In this document: positions 24,051-35,165 of the stretch, in pieces
Layout of the letters: each line of letters opens with the position of its first letter
How positions within the stretch are numbered: the first letter of the stretch is position 1
Assembly (NCBI GenBank): GCA_028583605.1
Contig: CM053325.1
Coordinates: 59,815,728 to 59,879,727, forward strand
Source: Dastarcus helophoroides
Taxonomy: Eukaryota > Arthropoda > Insecta > Coleoptera > Bothrideridae
Direction: 5' to 3'
DNA: 64,000 nt
The notes under the pieces: generated by a model
The model's database searches: none
The model's input: only the letters and a program-made list of their open reading frames with translations
What the model was told of the DNA's origin: nothing
Position numbers and translations under genes: made by a program

Positions 24051-24610
24051 AAGCTCTACTATTATAAAAGTGTTCAAATAAATTTTTTCATAATTTAGTT
24101 TTATTTAATGGCAATAAGTGTTTTATTTTTAGTGTGTCGTTTCCGTGAAAAGTCGCTTAAAAGTGAAAGTGTTTCCGACAAACAAAATTCACTTTTTCAA
24201 GCATAATGTATTCACCTGAAAGGCCCCTAAAGCTTTCAGAAGTGCGTAACTCCGCCCCTCGCATGCGCTCCGAAATCCTGATATCCCGTTCTCCATTTAT
24301 ATTTTGAAGAGCTTCGAAGCGAATTTTATTAGATAATCTCATCTCTGCAACCTGTACCCATTATTAAAAAAAAAAATAGTAGCTGTTATCCGCGACTTAG
24401 ATAACTGTTAACAGTTTTTTGGAAAATCCTAAAATACTATTTTACTTCCTCGGGGTTTAATTTAAAAAAAAAACTTTCAATGTTAGGCATCCTCCTTTCC
24501 CGATGTAGCCATCAATTGAATCTACTATCCAGCCTTAGTTTTCTGTATCCAAATATTTGGGTTATAGGTCCATCAATAGTTAGCTACGATATCTTCTTTA
24601 GTAATAGATA
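24051..24610. other. Unique stretch between the array and the next transposon
   Basis: A 61-codon minus-strand frame at 24157-24342 has no recognisable motif. Nothing else supported. Confidence 0.4.
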
Positions 24611-24616
24611 TACACA

Positions 24617-25016
24617 TTAGGGTGGTCCTTATTTAGAAAATGTTCGAATTTTTTTCCACGATAGTCCTAAATCGGTTCCAAATATATAAAAAAAAATTCA
24701 TGCCAAGTTATAGCTCTCAATTTTAATATCAACCCGGCCCCCCCGATAGCCAAAGTTTTAAATGGAAATAACATAGGAAAAGTTCTGTTAATACTTTGGA
24801 ATTTTTTATCCCATAAACCAATAAACATATCATGTCGACAAATAATTATTTTTATAGAAAATTTACCGCTCTACAAAAAAGGTCTCTTGTGATTTTTGGC
24901 TAACTTGACTGGTTTAAAAGTTATTCGAGGTTAAAATAAAAGTTCTAGTCAATCTAATGGTTTTTTTCGTTTTTATCGTCATTTTATGATTCAAAAATGA
25001 AAAAAGAGTTATAATT
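24617..25016. repeat. Left terminal inverted repeat
   Basis: About 400 bp, reverse complement of the right arm. Landmarks shared by both arms are CGGCCCCCCCGATAGCC, the CCCATAAACCAATAAAC block and AAACCAGTCAAGTTAGCC (read on the opposite strand). Confidence 0.9.
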
Positions 25017-25156
25017 TATATTTCAAACGAATTTTCTTACCTTGACGTATGCTCTGAAAGAAAAGTATTAATGAATTGAAAAAATTTATTATTAAAATTT
25101 CAATGACTTGAAAGAAAATACCAATATTATCATTTTTTTTTTTTAATCACATACTT

Positions 25157-26904
25157 TTATGAAGTTGTTACATTAGTTTTCTTTAGCGCATCAGGAAACA
25201 TTTGACGATGATCTTTAACTAATTGTAATACAAATTGCATTTGTTTTTCATCTTTGGTATAATGTTTACAAAAATCTTGCACTAGTTTAACTCCTCTCTC
25301 AGCACAGTCATTTACAACCGATAGTTTTTCGACAAACCGTAATGCAGTTTTGTAGCTTTCATTTTCAGCCCATTCAGAAGGATGAATTTGTAAAAATTCT
25401 GTTTGTAACTCAAATCTTTCAAAAAATTTGATCGATTCTGCAGTTACAAAAAAATCGATATCGTTGTACAATAAATCGTTTATATTCTTGCTTTGAAAGT
25501 ATTTTACGCTACATTTTTCACTAGTATAATCCAGCTCTTCTTCCGGAATAATATCAATTGAAATCTTGTCTTCTTCTGTATGCAGCTTAGCCACAATTTT
25601 TAATTTGGTTTCTAATGGAACATCTTCATCGAAAATTGCGATGATCGCTAACTCTGGCGATAAGTACCATAGATGATTCATAAATCTATTAATTGCTACA
25701 GTAGCAAGATTACTGTTGATCGCCTTAAAGTTGTGTAGCTCTTTTATAAATTGTAGATCATGGTACGGAGCTTTTACACTATTAGATGATAAATACCAAG
25801 CTTTAACATAAACAGTTGTCACAAAAACACATATTTGTCGAAGTTTATTGTCTTCACCTTTTTTCAACGATAACTGTTCACGAAACAGGTACATTTTCAG
25901 CACGTAAATAGCTTTTGCCATCCACCGTGCATGATGGCAAGCTCCTGGCTTACGAAAACTAAATTTTTCTGGGATAACATCAATGAAGACTAGAGTAAGC
26001 TCCAAAAACTCTTTGTAATCATCACGAGGCAGCTTTGTTGTCAGAACTTCAGTGGCAAAAGTTTTTATAGACCTAATTTTTTCTACTGTTAACTCGTTTT
26101 TATTTCTTGGATCATCTAATCCTGTTTTGTAATTCAGTTTATTCAAAGTTTCCCATTGCTTTTGAAATCTGATAAAAAGTGGAACATTTGGCCCAACAGT
26201 ATTTGGAAAAACAGCTTCGAACACATATCTTAGGACAATTTCGAAAATGTGATGCCTACACGGAAGATATAATAAATCTCTCTCTAACAATTTCTCTAGT
26301 AATGCAGCAGCACCATTTCGAATGCCTAAATTTGAAGCAGTAGTATCACAGGATATCGCTTTGACAGAAGTGTCGAATCCCCAATCCAGCAATGTTTCGT
26401 GAATAATAGTAGCTTGTGCCTTTCCAGTCCCATCTTCACTCGTTGGTACACCTAACATAATTTCTTTGCCCTCTGACGTAATTATCACTGGTAATCGATG
26501 AACGGTTTCGGTATTTAACAAATTAGGTAATAATTTTCCGTCCCAGTGTACAACAATAGATGATAAATTCAAGTCTTGGAAGTGTTTTTTTATTTCTATT
26601 GATTTTGACTCTCGCAGAGTTTGTCGTTGTCTTCGAATAGATGATCGATTGATAATCAAAGAGTTAATATCCACATCTAGTAGGTTTATATCAATAAGTG
26701 ATTGACAGATAGCAGTTATTATAAATACAGCATCTCTGTCACTTTACATCGATCGAAAGTAGCTACAACTCTATCACTGAGAATATTATAACTTCCTCTT
26801 GTTTTTTTTTGATTCTGATGATCCGGCAGTAGTAGGAAAGTATATTTCTCCACTAGATGCAGATAGAGCACTTCCCTGGCTAGATAAAAGTTCAACATTT
26901 TTGT
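25157..26904 (-). CDS. Putative transposase, exon 2 / C-terminal part
   Basis: A 505-codon frame at 25157-26674 that stays open upstream to about 26740; frames then change near 26740 and at an A-run near 26815, with coding-like text back to an AG acceptor at about 26905. Visible features: HWDGKLLP and a CDTTASN acidic motif in the N-terminal third, then LPCRHHIFE, then GACHHARWMAKAIY; the C-terminal third is acidic and helical with no known signature. The Asp-rich motif followed by a Cys/His-containing helix recalls RNase H-fold transposases, including hAT-like ones, but I cannot assign the family. It would cut and join the element ends. Two breaks lie at or near short runs, so the gene may be intact in the animal. 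Confidence 0.75.
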
Positions 26905-26996
26905 CTAAAACAAATAAGGACAATAATATGACGAATAAAATATGAACGTGAATAAGTAATAAAAAATCAATTGATTATTTGATTCTCATAATTTAC
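26905..26996 (-). other. Predicted intron in the transposase gene
   Basis: On the minus strand GTAAATTATG marks the donor and a T-rich tract ending TTTGTTTTAG marks the acceptor. At 92 bases it has the usual size of a short insect intron. Confidence 0.55.
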
Positions 26997-27541
26997 CCAA
27001 TAATGCTTTTTCTTCATCACTCTTTTTTTTTTCGTTTTTCAAAATGAGTTTTTTTGTTCAATTTATTAGAATTATTATCATCGTCATCATATTTTGTTTT
27101 AATATTTGCAATAAAACCAATTCGTTCATCTGATCTCTGATTAATTAAGAATTCTTTAGAATTTTCATCAATAACTTCAAATACATTTGATGGTGCAATG
27201 TCAAATAATTTTTTTAATGAACAAACAAATTCATTTTGTTTTTTTACAGCCACGTCACTCCGATTTTTGTGTTTGACAAGTATGCGCCACTCATCGTACA
27301 ATTTTTTCAATTTATCTCGGCATCTTTGCATATCTTGAACGGGAATTTGAGCTTTTTTCCAAAACACAATAATTTCATCAATTACTGCAGCGATACTTTC
27401 TGGTACAGAAGTATTTAAAATACATGTATGAAAAAAGAACACTTTTAGAGCTTGCAATTTCGATGATAATTTATTACCCACTATTTGGACGTCAACATCA
27501 CCAATTAAAAATATGTTTTGACGTAAACGTGATAGTTCCAT
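26997..27541 (-). CDS. Putative transposase, exon 1 / N-terminal part
   Basis: A true ATG at 27541 opens 174 codons (MELSRLRQNIF...), containing IVFWKKAQIP, RCRDKLKKLYDEW and SLKKLFDIAPS, then a Lys/Asn/Asp-rich linker. The frame stops at 27017 after a run of ten A; one base fewer keeps the frame open to a GT donor at 26996/26995. A 92-base intron with GT at 26996 and AG at 26905 would join it to the second part. It is probably the N-terminal, perhaps DNA-binding, region of the same transposase. The start codon choice is uncertain, and more coding sequence upstream cannot be excluded. Confidence 0.65.
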
Positions 27542-27967
27542 ATTTGTCTGATGACTTTAAAATCGAATTGATGAAATTTAAAGATTTAACTAAACAACGA
27601 GAAAGCATAACTATTAGTAAATATTCGTGAACGATTTTAATAGAGTTGAGATAATAAATATAGGTTATGAGTACTTTAGAATAAATTGTGATGTGAAAAG
27701 TTGAAGTAAAATCTAATAGATGGCGGCATAATCAGTTTCTGAAATGTTTTTATCTTGAAATTTAAATTTGAAACCAGATTGTATCAATATTTTTATCAAT
27801 CAAAATTAAAATCGTTCAATAATTTGCCAAAAATATTTTGTGTATTTTGAAATTGGAAATATAGTTGAAACTTATGACAGTTCAAAAATAAAAAAAAATT
27901 AGTGTAACTATTATTTTAGGGTCACGGTCACCTTGGAATTTTTCTGGAAAAAAATCATCAAGATTAA

Positions 27968-28369
27968 AAATTATAACCCTTTTTTCATTTTTGAATCATA
28001 AAATGATGGTAAAAACGAAAAAAACCATTAGATTGACTAGAACTTTGATTTTGACCTCGAATAACTTTTAAACCAGTCAAGTTAGCCAAAAATCATAAGA
28101 GCCCTTTTTTTGTAGAGCGGTAAATTTTCTATAAAAATAATCATTTGTCGACATGATATGTTTATTGGTTTATGGGATAAAAAATTCCAAAGTATTAACA
28201 GAACTTTTCCTATGTTATTTCCATTTAAAACTTTGGCTATCGGGGGGGCCGGGTTGATATTAAAATTAAGAGCTATAACTTGGCATGAATTTTTTTTTAT
28301 ATATTTGGAACCGATTTAGGACTATCGTGGAAAAAAATTCGAACATATCCTAAATAAGGACCACCCTAA
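27968..28369. repeat. Right terminal inverted repeat
   Basis: Pairs with the left arm. Small differences include CTAAATAAGG against CCTTATTTAG context changes and a few A/T substitutions. Confidence 0.9.
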
Positions 28370-28375
28370 TACACA

Positions 28376-29090
28376 TGTAATAAAATAAAATGGTCTAAAA
28401 TAGTATTTAGAAAAATTAGCTTACAGAAATATAACTTTATTTGATCAACTATCCAAAGTTACAAACAGTTTATGAAATTTCATGATCTGTTATATTGAAA
28501 GAGATCGATTTGTTTTGTTTTAGATATGAACTCGATAACAGCACTTTTAATAAACAAAGTTTTATTTCTGCTAGCTACTCAGTCAAAAAAAAACACAATT
28601 TCATTTTAAACAAAACATATTTCTGAGTGGGAAGGTTGTAATAACAACACGTCAGATGGCGCAGTGAATACAACGCAACATACTATCCCATTTATAAAAT
28701 TAGTAGTACAATAAAACAAATGGGTCTAAAGTACTGAGTAAAAAATCAATAGAAAATAAATATTCTATAATCAGCTATCTAAAGTTACAGACAGTATGTA
28801 AAATTTTTACAAATTAATTAATAATTATTCCAATCGCAAACCTTACAGCTTAAAATTTTGACTGTAAATTTTAGTCTTCATAGTGAACTCTTATTGACCG
28901 GAAATATTATGTTTATTAATTTTATTTAACATTTCTTTGGCCTAGTTTGGAAATATTTAAATTTTTATTGTTTGTTGACAATATTCTAAACAGTTTTTGA
29001 AATACGACTACGTGATATTTAAATTTATTTAAAAACGTCACCTCATGACAGTTGACAAAATAAGAGGTTAGTTTATTTTATATAGAATAG
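28376..29090. other. Unique AT-rich stretch
   Basis: No gene or repeat recognised. Confidence 0.4.
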
Positions 29091-30334
29091 GAAAAAAAAC
29101 ACATTTTTTGAATTTTGACTATTCAAATGTTAATTCAAAATTCATCGCTTCAAATTTCGACTTTTTCCAAAGTTTGACATTTTTAGAACAGAAATTTTCA
29201 AAAAAATTTCGAAATGTCGAAATTTTCGAAAAAGTTCAAATTTTAACCGACAAATTTTGAATTAAGATTTTATTAGTTCGCACAATGTAAAAATTCTTTT
29301 GTCAAAATTTTCAAAATGCGATATTTTTTAAAATTTCGCCTTTTTTCGAAAATTCCGACTTTTATACACTTTGGCATTTTTATAACATTTTGCCTGACTT
29401 TTTTAAAAAAAAGCTTTCTCAAAATTTCGTCTTTTTGAAATATCTATTTTTTTTTGAAAAATTTAATGTTTAATAAAAATTTTAACATTTTTCAAAATTC
29501 AGTCATTTTGGTAAGTTTCAAAGTTTCTCAAAATTTTCATTTGTTTCCAAAATTTTTGCTTTTTTAAATATTTTGACATTTTAAAAATTCTTTTGTTTTT
29601 ATAAATTCTTGTTTTCTCGAGATTTGGACCTTTTTTTTAAACCAGAGTTTAACCTTAAATTTTTATCGGAAATTCGAACACGTTTTATAAATATTTGAGA
29701 TCAAAGTGAAAATTTTCAAAATTTTGAATTTAACTTTTTGATATTCAAGTATTTCTCTAATGTTCGGCTGTAATCTTAAAATGTCTCTTTTTTTTGAAAA
29801 TTTTAATCTTCAAACCTAATCTTCAGTTCAAAAAACGTAAATTTTGGATTGAAGTTTGAAGAAAAATTAACAGAAAAAAACATAGGAAGAAAACTAATTG
29901 TCACTTGACTACAAATAATTTAAAAAATTAGGCGTAGGAAGGCCATCAATTAAAAGAAAAAAATGTTTTACAAACTTCGAGTTTAAAGGCAAAATTTCGA
30001 ACTTTTTCTCGAAATTTTAAGATTAACGTCGAAACGTTTTGTTTTTTCTCGAAATTTCAAGAAAAAAGTCATACTTTCGAGTTAACCCGCAGTCGATATT
30101 AAAGTCGAAATTTAAAATTTCATCCCAGAATTTCTAGAAAAAAGTTGAAATTTCAAAAAAGAAGTTGAATTTTTGAGGAAAAAGTCGAAATTTCAATTTT
30201 TTTCTCGGAATGTCAGAAAAAATTCGAAATTTTAGCGTTAAACTCGAAATTTCTAAAAAAAATCTTGTTAAATTGATGTCCTTTCTACACCTTCGAAATT
30301 TTGACTTCTTAAACCCGCAACTAAATATTTAAAA

Positions 30335-30465
30335 AACTTCGGAAAAACATCGATGTATCGTTTCCTAATACCGATGTTTGATGGATGTTTCATTAAAAAA
30401 AATATCGATGTTTAAATATCGATGCTTTTTTGAACGATATTGCATCCCTACGCAGGTATAATATA
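30335..30465. repeat. CATCGATG-rich dispersed repeat, first copy
   Basis: Contains AACATCGATGTATCG and ends ATCGATGCTTTTTTGAACG ... TTGCATCCCTA. The same text recurs around 33838-35165. The GCATCCCTA end resembles termini of some hAT-type non-autonomous elements, but a matching opposite end was not established. Confidence 0.5.
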
Positions 30466-31469
30466 CAATTTTTTGAAAATTCACTGTTTAGCTATTTTAA
30501 TTTTGGAATTTATAAAAAAGGCCAAATTTTGAAAGAAACATGAAAATTAAAAAAAAAGTTTTTCGAGTATTAACTTTGAAAACTTGAAAACATTAACCAC
30601 ATTTGTTAAAATTTCGATTTTAATTTCAAAAATATTTATTATTTGATTAGTATTTTTGGTTAAAAAGAAAGTTTTTCTTTATCAAAACTTTTAGTTTGAA
30701 CTTCAAAATTTTCAGCATTTTTTTTCCATGAAATTTTAGAACTTTTAATTTTTATATTTCGTATTTTAATTAAAAACTAATAGAAAAAAGTTGAAATTTT
30801 CAGAAAAAAAAGGTAAACATTTTTATAAATATATCAATTTTCGAGCCAAAAACAGAAATTTTTAAATCAAAACCAAAACGGAGTTCTCAAAATTTCGACT
30901 CGAATTTCCAAATTACAAATTTACTAGAAGTCGTCAATTTTTAAATGAAAAATCTGAGTAGCTGTGCCATGCTTTATTTGAAAATTGCAAATCTTTCTAA
31001 TTTCAGATTTTTCTCAAAATTTCGATTTTTTTCCTAAAATTTTGTATTATACCAAATTTCCAAATTTTATTTTTATAAATTTTAAGATTTTCTCGAAAGT
31101 TGATGATTTTTCTTAAAATTTGAAGCGTAATTTTAACCTTTAAACGTAATCTTCGGTTTTAAAAATTATTTTAAACTTCGAATCTTTCAAATATGCACTA
31201 ATTTCAAGATCTTAACTTTTTATTGAAAATTTTAACTTTTTATGAAGATGTCGATATTTTTCAAAATTTCGATTATTGAAAATTTTGATATTTTCCTAAA
31301 ATACTGTTGTTTTTTAAAATTACGGTTTTTTCGAAAATTTGAAATTTTTTGAAAACGTAGTTTTGAACATTTTGATTTTTTTCTTTAAAAGTTAGTAACA
31401 CTCCAAAAATTGAAACGTTATTTTGAATATTTTAACTTTTTTCTTTGAAAGTTAGTAATACTTTAAAAT

Positions 31470-31597
31470 TTGAAATAAAAATCTTGTTTCCTTAAACCAA
31501 GAACGATTAAAAAACACAAATACATTTGCCCTAACTCGTTTCGATTTGTTTTTCAATTTTTGAAGATAACCATGGAACAATCCGTTCCACCAAAACA
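31470..31597. repeat. Foldback element fragment, copy E
   Basis: Left-arm text AAACCAAGAACGATTAAAAAAC and CTAACTCGTTTCGAT joins directly to the outer right end TTTTTCAATTTTTGAAGATAACC and GTTCCACC. The central part is deleted. Confidence 0.75.
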
Positions 31598-32304
31598 CTT
31601 CAAAAATTTTCGAATTCGATATTTTCTCAAAACTTCGCTTTTTTTAAAATTTCGACCTTTTTAAAGCTTAGCATTTTTTAAAAATCTAGTTTGACTTTAA
31701 GAAATTCGAGTTTTTTTTCAAAATTTTGACGTTTATTTTGAAAATCTTGAATTTTTTTTTAACATTCAAAATTTTTATGATGTTTTCAATGTTTAAATTG
31801 TTTTTTTTCCACATTTACCTTCTTTAAAATTTTAATTTTCTAAACATTTCGCTTTTTAATAAAAACGCTATTTTTAAAAAAATGTTTGCTTTTTTTTAAA
31901 TAGTCGATTAATTTTTTTTAATATTTACTTTATTTCGAAATTTTACCTTTTTTGAAAATTCAAGTTTTCTTAAACCCCAAAATTCCTTCAAATTTTCAGT
32001 TATTTTTAAAATTGTTAAATATTTCTCAAATTTTCGATATTTTTTATATTTTGAAAATCCCGACTTTCAGAATTAATTTCTTTTAATTAAATTAAAACGA
32101 CTTTTTGGGTTTTTGGTTTTTAACAACAGAATTTTAATTTTTCTTGAAGATTTCAGCACCTTTTGAAATTTTCCAATTTTTTTTTATAAAATATTGACCT
32201 TTTTCAATTTTGACATTAGTGCAAAGTTTTATTCCTTTTTAAAATTTTGACAATTTTTCAAAATTTCAATTTTTTCTAAAAATCTTTATTTTGTTCAAAA
32301 TTAA

Positions 32305-32600
32305 ACCCGCTCAGCAATAAGCTCTCTTAAGGAGCTCTTAGAGTCATCATTTTTTAGAGTCTGACATCGGGAAATATTGTCAGAAGGTTAACATTATGTT
32401 AACATAAAGATTGCTCATCCCAACGACATCTACCAAAATCATCTTATAGATATCTGTAAGATGTCAGTATTCTGACGACTAAAAATAGTTATCTAAATGT
32501 TAACATTTCTGTGTGTCTTAAAGATATCGCTAAAATGATACCAGATATCAGAAAGATATCTTTAAGGTATCTTTCTGATTTAGGTGCTGTACGAGAAGTT
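32305..32600. repeat. Unclassified segment with clustered GATATC palindromes
   Basis: An island unlike the surrounding satellite, with AAGCTCTCTTAAGGAGCTCTT, several GTTAACAT and an inverted pair ATCAGAAAGATATC / GGTATCTTTCTGAT. It may be a small mobile element; ends and duplication were not found. Confidence 0.4.
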
Positions 32601-34174
32601 ATTTTCAAATTAAACTAGTAAAACTTCAAAAAGTTCACCTTTTTTATGGAAATTTCGATTTTTTCAAATTAATTTTAAAATTTTGTCTTCAAAATTTTTT
32701 ACTGTTTTTTCCAAATTGCAATTGTTCTTGAAATATCAAATTTTTCGAATTTCTACATTTTTGGAAATCTTTTTATTCAAAATATTTAATTTTTATGAAA
32801 ATGTCAATATTTTTCCAAATTTTCGAATATTAAAATTTTAATTTAAACTTCGCCTGTTAAAATTTCGACTTTTTGAACAGCTTGAAAGTTTTGAAATTTT
32901 TTTTTTTTAATTTTATACTGTTAGGAAAAAAATTTCAAAAATCGATATTTGCCCAAAACCTGGACTTAGCTTGAAAATTTCGACTTTTATAAATTTGAGA
33001 TATTTACAAAATATTGCTTGTTTTTAAAAAAGAATTTTATCAAAATTTCGACTGTTTTAAAAAACCTGAATTTTTTGAAATTTTATTTTTTTATGAAAGT
33101 TCCAAATTTTCGAAAAAATGGAGATTTTGAAAAACAGACGAATTCTGAAAATATATCAATAGTCGAAATTTTGAAAAGTATCGACTTTTTCATAAAGAGT
33201 TAAAATCTTCAATAAAAAGTGAAGATTTCCAAAAAAGGGGAGTATTTTGAGAAATTCGAATTTTCTAAAAAAGTAATTTGAGCCGACGACTGAAGTTTAA
33301 ATTTTTCGAACAAAGCAGACATTTCTAAATTTTTTTTTTAATACAAAATTTTAGGAAAATTTCGAGATTTCTAAGATAATTTGGAATTAAAAAATATGCA
33401 ATTCTCAAATTTAAACATAATATTTTGATAAAAATTTCCAATTTCTGATAGCAAATATTAAAGAATTGTTTGCTCAAAAATTGACAACTTGTCAAATATG
33501 CTAAATTTGGAAATTATGTTCTAAATTTTGAGAATTCTGTATTGGTTTTATTTTGGACATTTTTATTTTTAGCTTGAAAATTGGTCTATTTCTAAAATTG
33601 TTTACCTTTTTTTATAAATATTTCAACTTTTTTTAGGAGGATTTGAATTAAAATACGAAATTAACAAAATGAAAGTTCCAAAAAGGGCAATTTATGTAAA
33701 AAAGTTGTCTTAAAAGAAGTAAAAATTTAAAGTTTAAGTTAGAAATCTTGATAAAAAAAGAATTTTCTGTTTGCCCCAAGATATAAAATAATAAATATTA
33801 AATAAATAATAAATAATTGTGAAAATTCAGTTTGTTTTTGATCCCGATTTTTCAAACATCGTTTATAAACTGAACGATGTATCGATATTTTTTATGCTTT
33901 ACCATCGATTCTATAATGCACAGACCACCTATTGGTCCATAGAGAAACTATGGCCATCGCCAACAATGTCGTATGCAAGAAGAAATGCAACCTAGACTAC
34001 AAATTCATGCAGCCCTCCAGGCGTGTATAGTGAATCATAGGTAGCTGAACTACCAACAGTTGAAACACTGTCACCTAGCGAAGCGGTTGCTCTCTAGGAG
34101 AGTTCCCAGAAGACAAGGATTCTATAATGCACAGACCAATAGGTTTGAACATTTATTAGATTCGAAGTTTGGAA

Positions 34175-34217
34175 ACCAAATACCGGTTTCGATCTTGTTA
34201 GATCTCGTCAGTTTGGT
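34175..34217 (-). ncRNA. Type I hammerhead ribozyme, copy 1
   Basis: Minus-strand reading: helix I strand ACCAAA, core CUGACGA, stem II GAUCU-AACA-AGAUC (first pair G-C, as in the consensus), GAAA, self-complementary stem III ACCGGU, cleavage triplet GUA and helix I strand UUUGGU. Every conserved core position is present. The predicted cut is between the complements of 34181 and 34180. The helix extends through flanking inverted sequence. Confidence 0.88.
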
Positions 34218-34551
34218 ATATCCAACTCGAATACTAATAAATGTTCCGACAAGTAAGTACTAAAACATTCACAGGCGTCGAGCGAGTGACTTTTTAGTAC
34301 TACCACCTATTGGTCCATAGAGAAATTATGGCCATCGCCAACAATGTCGTATGCAAGAAGAATGCAACCTAGACTACAAATTCATGCAGCCCTCCAGGCG
34401 TGTAGAGTGAATCATAGGTAGCTGAACTACCAACAGTTGAAACACTGCCACCTAGCGAAGCGGTTGCTCTCTAGGAGAGTTCCCAGAAGACAAGGATTCT
34501 ATAATGCACAGACCAATAGGTTTGAACATTTATTAGATTCGAAGTTTGGAA

Positions 34552-34594
34552 ACCAAATACCGGTTTCGATCTTGTTAGATCTCGTCAGTTTGGT
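34552..34594 (-). ncRNA. Type I hammerhead ribozyme, copy 2
   Basis: Identical in the core and stems to copy 1 and exactly 377 bp away. Cleavage at both sites would release a 377-nt RNA monomer. Confidence 0.88.
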
Positions 34595-34741
34595 ATATCC
34601 AACTCGAATGCTAATAAATGTTCCGACAAGTAAGTACTCTATGGACCAATAGGTGGTAGTACTAAAAAGTCACTCGCTCGACGCCTGTGAATGTTTTAGT
34701 ACTTACTTGTCGGAACATTTATTAGCATTCGAGTTGGATAT

Positions 34742-34784
34742 ACCAAACTGACGAGATCTAACAAGATCGAAACCGGTATTTGGT
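34742..34784 (+). ncRNA. Type I hammerhead ribozyme, copy 3 (inverted)
   Basis: Same core and stems on the plus strand; predicted cut after 34778. The outer strands 34713-34741 and 34785-34812 (GAACATTTATTAG and its complement) extend helix I to about 30 bp with small internal loops, giving a structure of about 100 nt. Confidence 0.88.
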
Positions 34785-35165
34785 TTCCAAACTTCGAATC
34801 TAATAAATGTTCAAACCTATTGGTCTGTGCATTATAGAATCCTTGTCTTCTGGGAACTCTCCTAGAGAGCAACCGCTTCGCTAGGTGGCAGTGTTTCAAC
34901 TGTTGGTAGTTCAGCTACCTATGATTCACTATACACGCCTGGAGGGCTGCATGAATTTGTAGTCTAGGTTGCATTCTTCTTGTTTACCATCGATGTTAAA
35001 ACATCGATGTTTACAAACGATACATAGATGTTTTTAAAACATCCAACTATCGTTTGCATCCCTAATCGTTATCGAATACAGATGTTTGAGACATCGATGT
35101 TTTATTGAATAAATATCGATTTTCAAACATCGATGCTTTTTTGAACGATGTTGCATTCTTATGTA

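Larger units (their letters stand above)
24617..28369 (-). mobile_element. DNA transposon with ~400-bp terminal inverted repeats and its own transposase
   Basis: The element starts TTAGGGTGGTCC and ends GGACCACCCTAA; the arms 24617 to about 25016 and about 27968 to 28369 are inverted copies with few differences. TACACA flanks both sides (24611-24616 and 28370-28375), a 6-bp target duplication. The interior carries one minus-strand gene for a large protein, the presumed transposase. The match of the arms suggests fairly recent insertion. Six-base duplications with such long arms do not fit the common hAT (8), piggyBac (TTAA) or mariner (TA) groups, so the superfamily is left open. Confidence 0.9.
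29091..33837. repeat. Degenerate TCGAAATTT satellite, mixed orientation
   Basis: Runs of TTTCGACTTTTT alternate with AAGTCGAAATTT, switching orientation several times (for example near 29840 and 30570). Interruptions are annotated separately: a CATCGATG element at about 30335, a foldback fragment at 31470 and a GATATC-rich segment at 32305. Confidence 0.7.
33910..34982. mobile_element. Retrozyme-like insertion: three hammerhead monomers (two tandem, one inverted)
   Basis: A 1073-bp block flanked by an exact 12-bp duplication TTTACCATCGAT (33898-33909 and 34983-34994). Two monomers read in the same direction with a 377-bp period (ribozymes on the minus strand), and a third is inverted (ribozyme on the plus strand), joined near 34632. 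Outside the ribozyme each monomer has CTAGCGAAGCGGTTGC, CAGCCCTCCAGGCGTG and CGTCGAGCGAGTGAC. There is no protein-coding gene; antisense open frames of 67-71 codons are by-products. Short tandem monomers with type I hammerheads and a target duplication match published animal retrozymes and Penelope-like element terminal repeats. No reverse transcriptase of that group was seen here. Confidence 0.85.
33838..35165. repeat. CATCGATG-rich dispersed repeat, second copy, split by the ribozyme monomers
   Basis: The left part (33838-33909) and right part (34983-35165) carry AACATCGATG, ATCGATGCTTTTTTGAACG and GTTTGCATCCCTAATCG. They are interrupted by the insertion at 33910-34982. Confidence 0.6.

Noticed and set aside
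24617..24622. TTAGGG, a telomere-like motif
   Set aside because: Single occurrence at each transposon end, not a tandem telomeric array.
34060..34899. Three nearly identical 67-71 codon frames (MKHCHLAKRLL...)
   Set aside because: They occur because the monomer is repeated. They are antisense to the ribozyme and have no coding signature; the shared structure is explained by the RNA.
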